64,000 nt of DNA from Beijerinckiaceae bacterium (GCA_903970475.1 CAJCIQ010000163.1:1-64000); one strand, 5' to 3'. Numbered from the stretch's first letter, positions 37,597 to 46,076 are shown. Notes: generated by a model not told the origin, from the letters alone. Translations and numbers: made by a program.

Positions 37597-38067
37597 CTAT
37601 AGGGCTGCTTTTGTCGTATCTTCTATTTGGTGGTGGAGGCTATCCGACCAGGTTATGATTAATTTCTTTTGGCTTGCTGTTAATACAGCTTCGCTATGCA
37701 TCCATGTATAAGAGGAAATGGGCATGGTCCCCTCTTCAACGGATTCTGAAATATCCTTTAAGCGCTTCAATTTCCTTTTTACAGGATAGGCCTCAAATTC
37801 GTCAAAATTGAGGTGTTTTTTGCCCCTGGATACGTGGTAAGCTACAAACCAGGAAACGGGCGCTACCTGATCATACCAGGGATAGGAGGTGTTATTGGAA
37901 TGGCAGTTGTAACAAGCCACCTTCAAGGCGGTCAATACGCTATCCGGAACTGTATAGTGTGCCGTTAAAGCCTGTGGGGAGGGCGCTTCGGTCTTGTTGG
38001 CCCCTGGACGAATCAGTTGAATCAAGATCAACACCCCCACTATGGTCAGAATAACTTTTTTATTCAT
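37597..38067 (-). CDS. Haem-binding domain protein (Haem_bd, CxxCH)
   Basis: The 156-residue protein has an N-terminal membrane anchor (KVILTIVGVLILIQLI) followed by a periplasmic domain. It contains one c-type haem motif ACYNCHSNNTSYPWYD, with the YPWYDQVAPVSWF signature of the Haem_bd family, and KHLNFDEFEAYP. It is probably a membrane-anchored monohaem cytochrome-like protein of unknown electron partner. It lies three bases from the permease gene and 16 bases from the DUF3857 gene. Confidence 0.9.
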   Translation of the reverse strand: MNKKVILTIVGVLILIQLIRPGANKTEAPSPQALTAHYTVPDSVLTALKVACYNCHSNNTSYPWYDQVAPVSWFVAYHVSRGKKHLNFDEFEAYPVKRKLKRLKDISESVEEGTMPISSYTWMHSEAVLTASQKKLIITWSDSLHHQIEDTTKAAL

Positions 38068-38070
38068 GCG

Positions 38071-39411
38071 CTAAATATAATCGATTTTACCAGTCCTGGC
38101 TCTCCACAGGCGGATACCTTCATAAAGGACTGGGGCTGTCCCTAAAACAGCCAAAGCAAAAATAGCGGGCTTCCAGGTCTCCCCCGTATCAGACAACGCC
38201 CCACCAAGGGCAAAAAAATAAACACCCACCGGCAAAATAAATAACATCAATAATCCGGGCACCCCCATCGGGATTCTAAAAGGACGATTCGTCAGGGGCT
38301 CCCGTATGCGCAAGATGACCAGGGTGATGAACTCTAGGAACAACCCGGCCCCATAAAGCGTGATGTCGATAATGATCAGATCCATAAAAGTCCATAGGAC
38401 CATAGCGCTGACAACCACAGCACATACAATAATGGACAGATAGGGTGTGCCGAAACGTGGGTGAGATGCACTCAGCGCCTCCGGTAACATTTTGTCATCC
38501 GCCATTACTTTGGGCACCTGACATACACTGAGCAGAACGGCTGCAAACAAGCCCAGGGCACTGGCCATGCCTCCTGCGGCTATGGCCACCCCCAACCATT
38601 TTCCGCCCATGAGTACCCCCAAAGCGGGGAATCCCTGATCCTGAAGGACCTTGGAATCTATACCGGAGGTACTGGCAAATTGAATGGCACAAGTATACAC
38701 CAGCAGGATCAATACGAATGCCACTACTGTGGATAGGATATAGGTGCGTGCAGGTCTTTCTACCCGATCTGCATAAGTGGTGGTATTATCCCAACCCAGC
38801 ATATTCCACATCACGGTATAACAGCCCATGCCTATAGCCGTTGGACTCAGCCCTCTTAAGGAAAGATCGTGCATGCTGGCTAAAGAAAACCCATGGTGGC
38901 CCGCTCCAATTCCAAACAAGACCAGAAAGGGTATCAATACAGCTATACCTAATAACAGGCTTACCCTGCCTACCGGTACAATACCCAGTATATTCAACCC
39001 GGCACAGGACCAGATAATAGCCAGGCAAATGGGGATTTTATAGGCTATTAATCCAGGTAGGAAAAAGGCAGCATACTGAACAAACAATACCGGATAAATA
39101 GCCAGGTCTACAAAGGTGTACAACCAGGTCCACCAACCTTCATAGAAGGCCCAGCGTTGCCCCATCGCTTTTTTCACCCATTGGTAATAGCCGCCTGCCA
39201 CGGGCATCATCGCGTTCAATTCCAATACAGTCAACACCGTGGGAATATCCCATAAAATGGGTGTAATAAGGAGCAACAGCAAGGCACCTTGGCGCCCCCC
39301 ATAAGACAGAAGGGGCTCCAGCCCATAAGGTCCTCCGGAAACAGTAAAGAAAATCACAGCAACCAGAGCCAGTGGGCGCAACAATTTTTTGGGGGGATGG
39401 GGCTTACTCAA
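38071..39411 (-). CDS. APC-superfamily amino acid permease
   Basis: The 446-residue protein has about twelve transmembrane helices. The first helix region (FFTVSGGPYGLEPLLSYGG) carries the APC-type unwound substrate-binding glycine motif, followed by LELNAMMPVAGGYYQWVKKA. It likely imports an amino acid or polyamine by cation symport. The start is a TTG; the frame is closed by a TAA four codons upstream and no in-frame ATG lies nearby, so the exact start is uncertain. It is first of a four-gene minus-strand series and divergent from the pseudo-receiver gene. Confidence 0.88.
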   Translation of the reverse strand: MSKPHPPKKLLRPLALVAVIFFTVSGGPYGLEPLLSYGGRQGALLLLLITPILWDIPTVLTVLELNAMMPVAGGYYQWVKKAMGQRWAFYEGWWTWLYTFVDLAIYPVLFVQYAAFFLPGLIAYKIPICLAIIWSCAGLNILGIVPVGRVSLLLGIAVLIPFLVLFGIGAGHHGFSLASMHDLSLRGLSPTAIGMGCYTVMWNMLGWDNTTTYADRVERPARTYILSTVVAFVLILLVYTCAIQFASTSGIDSKVLQDQGFPALGVLMGGKWLGVAIAAGGMASALGLFAAVLLSVCQVPKVMADDKMLPEALSASHPRFGTPYLSIIVCAVVVSAMVLWTFMDLIIIDITLYGAGLFLEFITLVILRIREPLTNRPFRIPMGVPGLLMLFILPVGVYFFALGGALSDTGETWKPAIFALAVLGTAPVLYEGIRLWRARTGKIDYI

Positions 39412-39454
39412 GGCCCAATATTAATCATAACTTCGTTAACTGTAAACAAAGGCT

Positions 39455-39814
39455 ATGGAAGATTCCCCTCAAAATTCCTCATGGAAAATCCTGGTCATCG
39501 GCTCAGATCCCGCCATTCTGGCTACCGTTCTTAGGCTGCTGAATAATTTTAAAGCAACCAGGTATACGGCATCCGGAGCAGATACCCCTGATACGGCCAA
39601 ACAGTTATTTGCCGCCCAGGAATTTGACCTTGTATTGGTAACCAATGGCATAGACCAGGGCCAAACCAAAGAACTGGCAGCCTGGTTCAGGAACCAGAAG
39701 GCCGGCATTCCTGTCATTCAGCACTATGGCGGCGGCAGTGGTCTACTCTTTGGAGAACTTAATTATTTTTTAGTACAAAACAAGGACCAACATGGCACAC
39801 ACCATCCTGCATAA
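39455..39814 (+). CDS. Receiver-like protein lacking the phospho-acceptor Asp
   Basis: The 119-residue protein has the secondary-structure pattern of a response-regulator receiver: beta1 SSWKILVIGSDPAILATVLR, helix 1, beta2 around TASGADTPDTAK, and beta3 EFDLVLVTNGIDQG. At the end of beta3, where the phospho-accepting Asp should be, there is Thr (VLVTNG). The acidic pair after beta1 is SD, and the later Lys is replaced in IPVIQHYGG. It would therefore be a pseudo-receiver acting by protein contact. The last 23 bases overlap the pirin gene in another frame, so both are probably made from one transcript. The assignment rests on pattern, not on a strong motif. Confidence 0.6.
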   Translation: MEDSPQNSSWKILVIGSDPAILATVLRLLNNFKATRYTASGADTPDTAKQLFAAQEFDLVLVTNGIDQGQTKELAAWFRNQKAGIPVIQHYGGGSGLLFGELNYFLVQNKDQHGTHHPA

Positions 39815-40505
39815 AGCCTCAGACCGGTTTGAGATCATCTCCGACAGAGGTAGTTCCTATTTCTCCTTCAGCTTTGGTGACAAGTACAGGGAAGACCGCC
39901 TTGGATTTGGGGCCCTCCGTGTCATCAATGACGACGTTATTTTCCCCGGGGAAGGCTTTGGAAGCCATCCCCACGACAATATGGAAATCATCTCCATCGT
40001 GCAGGAAGGCGCCCTTACCCATAAAGACAGTGCAGGCAACGAAGGGCAGGCTACCCCCGACAAGCTTCAGATTATTTCTGCGGGATCAGGTATCTTTCAC
40101 AGTGAATACAACACCAGTACCTCCCATGTTTGCCGCATTCTACAGATCTGGGTATATCCAAACGTCCTGAATCAGCCGCCCAGTTATCGTCAAAGCGAAT
40201 ACACCTATCCTTCCCCATTAAATCAATGGCAACTGCTGCTCGAACCTGGTCTTATTCATCAAGATGCGTGGTTCAGCCTGGGCAGCATAGGGAAAGGCGC
40301 TACGCTTTCTTACCAATGGATGAATCCTTCAAATGGGGTCTATGCCTTTGTGATCGACGGCTCCGTTGAAGTGGAAGGTCATCACTTAGGATCTAAGGAT
40401 GCCATAGGCATTACCGGTATTAAAGAAGTGTCCTTCCATGCCGAGACCCAGGTTGAGCTCTTGATCATGGAAGTGCCGATGATCGATCCATACGCGCCCC
40501 TGTAG
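39792..40505 (+). CDS. Pirin-family bicupin protein (YhhW-like)
   Basis: The 237-residue protein has the pirin metal-site sequence GFGSHPHDNMEIISIVQEG (His-x-His and Glu) with GSGIFHSEYN, followed by a second cupin half (YAFVIDGSVEVEGHHLG). YhhW-type pirins show quercetin 2,3-dioxygenase activity in vitro; others act as redox-sensing co-regulators. The natural role is not deducible here. The start overlaps the end of the pseudo-receiver gene by 23 bases, suggesting coupling. It converges with the arabinofuranosidase gene across a 77-base gap in which I see nothing. Confidence 0.92.
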   Translation: MAHTILHKASDRFEIISDRGSSYFSFSFGDKYREDRLGFGALRVINDDVIFPGEGFGSHPHDNMEIISIVQEGALTHKDSAGNEGQATPDKLQIISAGSGIFHSEYNTSTSHVCRILQIWVYPNVLNQPPSYRQSEYTYPSPLNQWQLLLEPGLIHQDAWFSLGSIGKGATLSYQWMNPSNGVYAFVIDGSVEVEGHHLGSKDAIGITGIKEVSFHAETQVELLIMEVPMIDPYAPL

Positions 40506-40582
40506 CGTATCCACTGCCTGATCCGGCGAGGCTGTCAGGACCCGGTGAACCCAGGCTGGAAACCGAGGTCACGGGCTCAAAA

Positions 40583-42619
40583 CTAAAAGGTAACCTGGCG
40601 CAAGATAGTCTTGCCCATAGGCACAAGGCTTACCTGCTCGTCTCTTCCCGAAACCGGATCGGTCATGAGCGCCTGAAACTCCGGGAACCGTTGGGCGGAG
40701 CCGCCATTGATAGCGGTCTCCTTTGCCCATGGAAACACACCGTAGGCTCCTCCCTTATAAACATATCGCAGGAGGGAATCAGGTCTGTAGGCATAATCAT
40801 GAAACCCCGCCAGGGGGTAATTTTTCGTGACCGTAAAAGTGGAGGGAATCGGATGGGCCAGCACCAAAGGTCCGTAAGTAAAGTAGGGCTGACCTTTTCT
40901 GTCATGGGTCACCTCCATTTTCGGATCCAGGTCCAGGCGAACAATGTCCCCCTTTGTCCAAACCCTGCGGACCACCATAAAAGCAAAGCGATCTTCTATG
41001 GTATCCGGCCGCCCATTTACCGAAATCACTGGTCGGGTGACCCATTCCGGCATGCGGATACACAGAGAAAAACTTCCCCCAGGAGCTTTGTCGACCACAA
41101 AATCCACACGCCCGCCGTAGGGGTATTCCGTATGCTCTGAAATACATACCGAATCACCCTTATAGACGGTGCGTACCGTTGAGGGACCAAGGAGGGTAGC
41201 CGCCAAAGCATCCCCATTTTTCATCCACATACTGGCCACATAATAAGGAGCAATACGACCTGCGTTCGGCACGCAACATACGGCCGCATCCTGGTGCACA
41301 GGTGAATAAGAATAACGTGTTTGATGATGCTGGGTACTATCTCCGTTTTGAGGACCCGTCATATAATAGGAATTATCCGTTTTCAGATAAGCTATACACC
41401 TGTGTTGCGCATCTACAGCACCCTGGGCCGCATTGAAAAACAACCGTTCCGTTTTATCCCCCCATTCCTTGTGACCTGTCTTTGCCAACAAGTCAGTATA
41501 GGAATGGAGTAATTCCTGTAACGAACAATATTCGTAACCCGTTAGCGTAGGATCTGCCGGTCTACCTCCAATCCATTCATCGCCCGCGGGGCCACCGGAA
41601 GGGTTGATTTCGCGGGAGACCTTGACCAAAAACTGATCGAGCGCATTGTCCAACATAGGGTTTCCTGAAGCATAAGCCGCAGCGGCTAAGGCCCGGATAT
41701 GCTCATAGGTATGCACCCCATGTCCTTTGAGCTGGTAAGTGGAGTCCATGAGTTTAGCATATTGCGCATCTTCATTGAGGACTTCCGTTGAAAAATTTCT
41801 GTATAAAAAAACAATGTATTCCTGATATTCCCGCTTCCCGGTTAATCTATACAGCGTCTCCAGAACATCTGTAAATACCAGCCCATGAGATAGCCCGCCC
41901 ACATTAGGATGGATAGAATAAAAGGGCCTGGAGGTATCGGGTGGATAACCCTTCATGACATTGAGGGTTGCCTTTTCTACGGCCTGCAATACGGAAGGGT
42001 CCCGGGAATATTCATACCAGGCCAATAACCCCCTGAGCAGGGTTGTCTTGGACCAAAGCTCTCCATTTTCATCCCGGAAATGATAGCGTAGGTCTCTGTC
42101 GTAAATGCCCAGGTATCCATCGCTGTCCTGCGTACGCAGGATACGCCTGACATAGGCTTCCGCCTTGGCCAGCGCATCAGAATCACCCACCAAAATGGCC
42201 GAACGAAGGAATCCATCCCACCAATTGCTTTGGGTTTCACTATTCCACCACAAGTACTGCACCAGAGCCGCATCGTTATCCGTCAAGGCGCCCACCTCTT
42301 TTTTATGCACTTTCCTGGTGAGCCTGTCTTTCCCATATATATCATCTTTAACCACCAGGACGGGACATAAGCTGTCCAGGTGACCGGTAAACCCTGCGAG
42401 GTTTTCTTGTATCTGCACTTTCAGCCAGCCCGTAGGCCGCACCGATGAAAAAGGAAGTGGTTCCCATGCTGGAGACAGGGGCTTCAGCAGGACAAAAGGA
42501 TCTGTCACCGGCCGTCCGTATCCAGGCGATCCCCCTTCCTGAGCCAGCGAAGGCGTGGCTTCCAGCACCCCACTCAGCAGCAGTGCCATAAGCATTCCAA
42601 ACAATAAAAAACTACGCAT
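40583..42619 (-). CDS. GH127-type (DUF1680) beta-L-arabinofuranosidase-like enzyme
   Basis: The 678-residue protein from MRSFLLFGMLMALLLSG has a signal peptide; the in-frame extension to 42688 overlaps the PhyH gene and is rejected. It has an (alpha/alpha)6 barrel with GLSHGLVFTDVLETLYRLTG, then the Glu-x-Cys pair in TGYEYCSLQELLHSY and adjacent cysteines in AAVCCVPNAGRIAP. In GH127 the equivalent Glu and three Cys residues form the zinc-thiolate catalytic site, so the enzyme looks competent. It would release beta-L-arabinofuranose or a related sugar. It lies 19 bases after the PhyH gene, and the AraC regulator diverges from that pair. Confidence 0.87.
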   Translation of the reverse strand: MRSFLLFGMLMALLLSGVLEATPSLAQEGGSPGYGRPVTDPFVLLKPLSPAWEPLPFSSVRPTGWLKVQIQENLAGFTGHLDSLCPVLVVKDDIYGKDRLTRKVHKKEVGALTDNDAALVQYLWWNSETQSNWWDGFLRSAILVGDSDALAKAEAYVRRILRTQDSDGYLGIYDRDLRYHFRDENGELWSKTTLLRGLLAWYEYSRDPSVLQAVEKATLNVMKGYPPDTSRPFYSIHPNVGGLSHGLVFTDVLETLYRLTGKREYQEYIVFLYRNFSTEVLNEDAQYAKLMDSTYQLKGHGVHTYEHIRALAAAAYASGNPMLDNALDQFLVKVSREINPSGGPAGDEWIGGRPADPTLTGYEYCSLQELLHSYTDLLAKTGHKEWGDKTERLFFNAAQGAVDAQHRCIAYLKTDNSYYMTGPQNGDSTQHHQTRYSYSPVHQDAAVCCVPNAGRIAPYYVASMWMKNGDALAATLLGPSTVRTVYKGDSVCISEHTEYPYGGRVDFVVDKAPGGSFSLCIRMPEWVTRPVISVNGRPDTIEDRFAFMVVRRVWTKGDIVRLDLDPKMEVTHDRKGQPYFTYGPLVLAHPIPSTFTVTKNYPLAGFHDYAYRPDSLLRYVYKGGAYGVFPWAKETAINGGSAQRFPEFQALMTDPVSGRDEQVSLVPMGKTILRQVTF

Positions 42620-42638
42620 ATGGTATCCCTGGAACCAG

Positions 42639-43466
42639 TTAATACTCGAATAAAAGCGGATTGGACGCCGAGTGGATAGACTCTCCAATCAGAGACCCCG
42701 GCAACCACCTGCTCCAATCCTCGATCTGGTTCTGGTTTTCGGGTGACTTTAGCCTCATATCCTTATCCATGTAGATCATGGTCATCACCTTACGCATCCG
42801 ATCTGTTTTGTTGGCCCCGGCTCTGTGGAAGGTCCACCCCAAATGAAAACTTACTTCGCCTAACTCAAAAGGTTCCACAACGTGCCTATATCCACCAGAC
42901 TTCAATGCATCCTGTAGTTTTTGCTGGCTCTCATCCCCAATCTGAAGGTCCCTGCCCGTTTGCAGGCCAAAGCTTCCGGCGCTGAACTCCAGCGGTCCCA
43001 ATTCCATGGGCGTAGCCTGCAAAGGTATCCAAACCGTAACCGTCCTGTCGGAGGCCAGGGGCCAATAGTATTGGTCTGCATGCCAGGGAGTGATGCCTCC
43101 CCCCGGCTCCTTATACAAGGCTTGATCATGATACAGGCGCACACCTTCCACTTCTAAGAGATCCGTAGCCAATTTGGCCAGGCGCTCACTAAAAACAATT
43201 TCCCGTACGCTTGGAGAATAGACCCATATATTCATGATCTGTAGAAAAGCCTTTCCGTAGGTATCCCTTTGTTCCAAAGGTAAGTGTTGGGTATTGAGCC
43301 TATGCACCTCCCTGGTAATGGTCTGATCCATATAGGTCAATAGGTCCGGGGATAAAACCTGTTTGAGTTTAATAAAACCATTTTCCTTAAAAAAGGTTAC
43401 CTGCTCTTGCGTAAGGTCAAAGGGTTCATCCAGTTCCCTGAGCACTGAGTGCGTAATGTCCACCAT
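42639..43466 (-). CDS. Phytanoyl-CoA dioxygenase (PhyH) family oxygenase
   Basis: The roughly 275-residue protein begins MVDITHSVLRE; a Met 17 codons upstream (43517) is also possible. It is an Fe(II)/2-oxoglutarate dioxygenase with the metal motif PWHADQYYWP (His129, Asp131) and a distal His in EVSFHLGWTFHRAGANKT. LTQEQVTFFKENGFIKLKQV is the typical PhyH N-terminus. The substrate is unknown. It is cotranscribed with a GH127-type enzyme and faces an AraC regulator, so it may modify a carbohydrate or a small molecule connected with that pathway. Confidence 0.9.
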   Translation of the reverse strand: MVDITHSVLRELDEPFDLTQEQVTFFKENGFIKLKQVLSPDLLTYMDQTITREVHRLNTQHLPLEQRDTYGKAFLQIMNIWVYSPSVREIVFSERLAKLATDLLEVEGVRLYHDQALYKEPGGGITPWHADQYYWPLASDRTVTVWIPLQATPMELGPLEFSAGSFGLQTGRDLQIGDESQQKLQDALKSGGYRHVVEPFELGEVSFHLGWTFHRAGANKTDRMRKVMTMIYMDKDMRLKSPENQNQIEDWSRWLPGSLIGESIHSASNPLLFEY

Positions 43467-43569
43467 ACCACCAAACCTACTTACTCCAGGAGCGCCACCC
43501 GCGCACAATTCTACCATAAACCAACACTATATTGACATTTTTTGGATAATTTAGTGTACATATTGTGCA

Positions 43570-44472
43570 ATGCGGGCCTCATATGAAGACATAAAAGCCA
43601 AAAAAGGTGAAGACTCCTACCTGGTTTACCAGTATGAAGTTTCCCACTTTCCTTTTCAATGGCATTATCACCCGGAATATGAGCTAACCCTTATCCTGAG
43701 TGGATCTGGAGGCCGAATGGTGGGCGACTGCCACGAATCCTTTTATGCAGGCGACCTTGTCCTCATCGGGCCGGACCTGCCTCATACCTGGGTCAGTGAC
43801 AAAAAACAAGGTGAAACGGCATCCGCTGTCGTCATACAGTTTTCAGAGGAATTCATTGCTACCTTCTATCAGCATACCGAATGTGAGAAGATCCATAAGC
43901 TCCTGAGTCGTTCTACCCTGGGCCTCCAGTTCCCCATTCGGAACCGCGGAACATTGTGGAAGGACATCCTGAACCTACCCCAAACCAAAGGAGTGGATAG
44001 GATCACGGGGCTGCTCCAGGTCCTTAATCAATTGTCCGGCAAAAGAAGCAAGGTGCTGGCCTCCTCCTTTTTCCAACCTGCCAAAAGTAGAATGGCAGAA
44101 AGCAGGATCAACAAAGTCTGCGGATACCTGCAACGCCACTCCTCAGAGGATATTAGGCTTCCTAAGGTCGCTTCACTGGTGAATTTATCGGAAAGCGCTT
44201 TTTGTAAATTCTTTAAACGGACTACCGGCAAAACGTATTCGGACTACCTGGGAGACATACGCATTGGACATGCCTGCCATTTATTAACGGAATCCGACAA
44301 CACTATATCTGTGATTGCTTACCAGAGTGGATTTGACAGCCTGACCTATTTCAACCGGGTATTCCTGAGAAAGAAGGGACTGAGACCCGGGGAGTACCGG
44401 AAACGGTTTAGTCCTAATATCCAGAATAGTAGTGGTGGTGGTAAGGTTCCCGTACTACAACGCAAGAACTAA
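43570..44472 (+). CDS. AraC-family transcriptional regulator with cupin sensor
   Basis: The 300-residue protein has an N-terminal AraC-type cupin (FPFQWHYHPEYELTLILSGS, FYAGDLVLIGPDLPHTW) and a C-terminal double helix-turn-helix (LPKVASLVNLSESAFCKFFK, ISVIAYQSGFDSLTYFNRVF). It diverges from the PhyH-GH127 pair across a gap of about 50-100 bases that must hold both promoters, and so is the likely regulator of that pair in response to a sugar. The 3' end overlaps a tiny lipoprotein gene on the opposite strand. Confidence 0.93.
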   Translation: MRASYEDIKAKKGEDSYLVYQYEVSHFPFQWHYHPEYELTLILSGSGGRMVGDCHESFYAGDLVLIGPDLPHTWVSDKKQGETASAVVIQFSEEFIATFYQHTECEKIHKLLSRSTLGLQFPIRNRGTLWKDILNLPQTKGVDRITGLLQVLNQLSGKRSKVLASSFFQPAKSRMAESRINKVCGYLQRHSSEDIRLPKVASLVNLSESAFCKFFKRTTGKTYSDYLGDIRIGHACHLLTESDNTISVIAYQSGFDSLTYFNRVFLRKKGLRPGEYRKRFSPNIQNSSGGGKVPVLQRKN

Positions 44473-44521
44473 AAGCGGCGCAAAGCGCAAGGACGATTAA
44501 GGCAACTTTAATGTGTTTCAT
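44414..44521 (-). CDS. Tiny lipoprotein (35 residues), His/Tyr-rich tail
   Basis: A 35-codon frame from the ATG ending at 44521 encodes a complete small lipoprotein. A basic, hydrophobic signal (KHIKVALIVLALCAAFSSC) with a lipobox ending at Cys20 is followed by VVVREPYHHHYYSGY. Such a signal is unlikely by chance in so short a frame. The mature product would be a 16-residue lipopeptide with three His and four Tyr. The last 59 bases overlap the end of araC in antisense. No family name is known to me. The remainder of the gap 44522-44635 is AT-rich with no further ORF. Confidence 0.6.
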   Translation of the reverse strand: MKHIKVALIVLALCAAFSSCVVVREPYHHHYYSGY

Positions 44522-44635
44522 AAAATAGATATTTGCATATTAGAGCTATCATATGCTTTTCCGTTTACACGTTTATTTCACTTTATAGCTTAATTAACAC
44601 TAGGCAGCCCAAAAAATTAACTTATCTTAATACCC

Positions 44636-44977
44636 GTGAAGAAGGTTGCCTCCATATTATTGGCCTGCACACTCTGCCTATCTCAGTATGGGCGCTTCTT
44701 TTCCTATATTCAATGCGAAATCGGCAACTGGATACAAGCCTCAGATGACCAGCCTTGCGATTGCCGTCAGCAAAACGCTTCTCCCTTATCCGGGGATGCA
44801 AAGGACCTGCCTCCATCCAAAAACGGAGGCCTTTCCTTCGAAGAATACGAAGTTCCTCTCCTCCCGAAAGTATACAGCATACCGCCGGTAAAGGCGCTCC
44901 CTTTGACAGATACCTACCAGTGGAACTACGATTATACCGTACTGTCCGGCATAGATCATCCGCCGGAAATAGCCTGA
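44636..44977 (+). CDS. Small exported Cys-containing hypothetical protein
   Basis: The 113-residue protein starts at a GTG. The first 23 residues (KKVASILLACTLCLSQYG) form a signal peptide or membrane anchor. The mature part has Cys in YIQCEIGN and CDCRQ, then a Pro-rich low-complexity stretch and an aromatic end (YQWNYDYTVLSG). I do not recognise the family; the Cys spacing could bind a metal. The 132 bases to the next gene contain two small hairpins (45009-45023 and 45062-45077) without T-tracts and nothing else visible. Confidence 0.5.
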   Translation: MKKVASILLACTLCLSQYGRFFSYIQCEIGNWIQASDDQPCDCRQQNASPLSGDAKDLPPSKNGGLSFEEYEVPLLPKVYSIPPVKALPLTDTYQWNYDYTVLSGIDHPPEIA

Positions 44978-45109
44978 CATATTTAATTGACCATGTAAAA
45001 TCTTACCCATCCTGGGTCAGGATATCTGTTCCTATTGGTCACACTTTTTGAACTTCAGTAACCCGCCTTGCGGCGGGGAGCAAATGTTTTTACCTAAATC
45101 AAAACTAAG

Positions 45110-46045
45110 ATGAAACTTACATATGGTTACGTAATCGGCAGCGCATTGCTGCTACTGACGGCCTGCGCCCATACACGCCAAAATGCAAATGCCACCGCTC
45201 ATTACAACGGCATAACGTCTACCGATGCCAATGGAAATATAATGCTGCTCGGTCCTCATCCGGCGACTGACTTAAGCAAATCCCCATTTTCCAAATGGTT
45301 CACACCCAACTATAACAACTATAGCGTCGACGATAGCACCGTAGATACCTTGAAGCCATTATTAACCGCTTATCACTTTCAGATCTTCATGGGTACCTGG
45401 TGCGGGGACTCTAAAAGAGAGGTGCCCCGCATACTGAAAATCCTGAGTGCTTGCCAGGTTCCTGCCGACCATATTCAAATCGTCATGGTAGACAACCGGG
45501 ACAGTGTGTACAAACAAAGCCCTACACATGAAGAAAAAGGAAAAGAGATCCATCATGTGCCCGATCTGCTGGTATTAAGCCAGGAAAAAGAAGTGGGCCG
45601 TATTGTGGAACAGCCCATAGTGAGTCTGGAAAAAGACCTGTTGTGCATTTGTAAGGGCGGCTCCTATACCACGCATTACCCCGATTTGTATTGGCTCAGT
45701 GTCCAATTCAAACAGTCACCCCTGACGGAGTTGCAGTTTAAGTTTGAAGACCTGGCCGATACCTTAAAAACCGAATCGGAAAGTCCCGGAGATCTGGCTG
45801 CGTATAGTCGCATACTGCTCCTGAATGGAGATACCGCGAAAGCCCTTTTTGCCTCTCGCCTGAATACCGCAGTTTATCCCAAAAGCCCCTATTCCTATTG
45901 GTTCCTGGGAAGAACCTATGCCTATATCCGGGATATGGACAAGGCCCGGCAGGCCAACCTTACAGCCTTAGCAGTGGACAGTACCTTTAAGCCGGCAAAG
46001 GATTGGCTGAAGGCCCATCCACAGGACACACCTGCGCTGCCATAG
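45110..46045 (+). CDS. Thioredoxin-fold lipoprotein with TPR-like C-terminus
   Basis: The 311-residue protein has a lipoprotein signal ending LLLLTACAHTRQ. Its thioredoxin-like core is centred on FMGTWCGDSKREVPRILKIL. The active site is WCGDS, with one Cys (about residue 98) instead of CxxC, and the cis-Pro strand HHVPDLLVLSQ is present. The C-terminal part (about 215-300: GDTAKALFASRLNTAVYPKS, DKARQANLTALAVDSTFKPA) resembles tetratricopeptide helices. With one Cys it cannot be a standard disulfide reductase; thiol capture or a structural role is likely. It is followed by a strong terminator and appears monocistronic. Confidence 0.8.
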   Translation: MKLTYGYVIGSALLLLTACAHTRQNANATAHYNGITSTDANGNIMLLGPHPATDLSKSPFSKWFTPNYNNYSVDDSTVDTLKPLLTAYHFQIFMGTWCGDSKREVPRILKILSACQVPADHIQIVMVDNRDSVYKQSPTHEEKGKEIHHVPDLLVLSQEKEVGRIVEQPIVSLEKDLLCICKGGSYTTHYPDLYWLSVQFKQSPLTELQFKFEDLADTLKTESESPGDLAAYSRILLLNGDTAKALFASRLNTAVYPKSPYSYWFLGRTYAYIRDMDKARQANLTALAVDSTFKPAKDWLKAHPQDTPALP

Positions 46046-46076
46046 CGCAAACATGAGAGGCGCAGCCATAGCATAG

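Noticed and set aside
43467-43517. Upstream ATG extension of the PhyH gene
   Set aside because: The added 17 residues (Gly/Ala-rich) do not fit the PhyH N-terminus and reduce the space for divergent promoters; kept only as an alternative start.
45062-45077. CCCGCC-TTGC-GGCGGG hairpin before the thioredoxin-like gene
   Set aside because: It has only a six-base stem and no T-tract on either strand, so it is not supported as a terminator or riboswitch.
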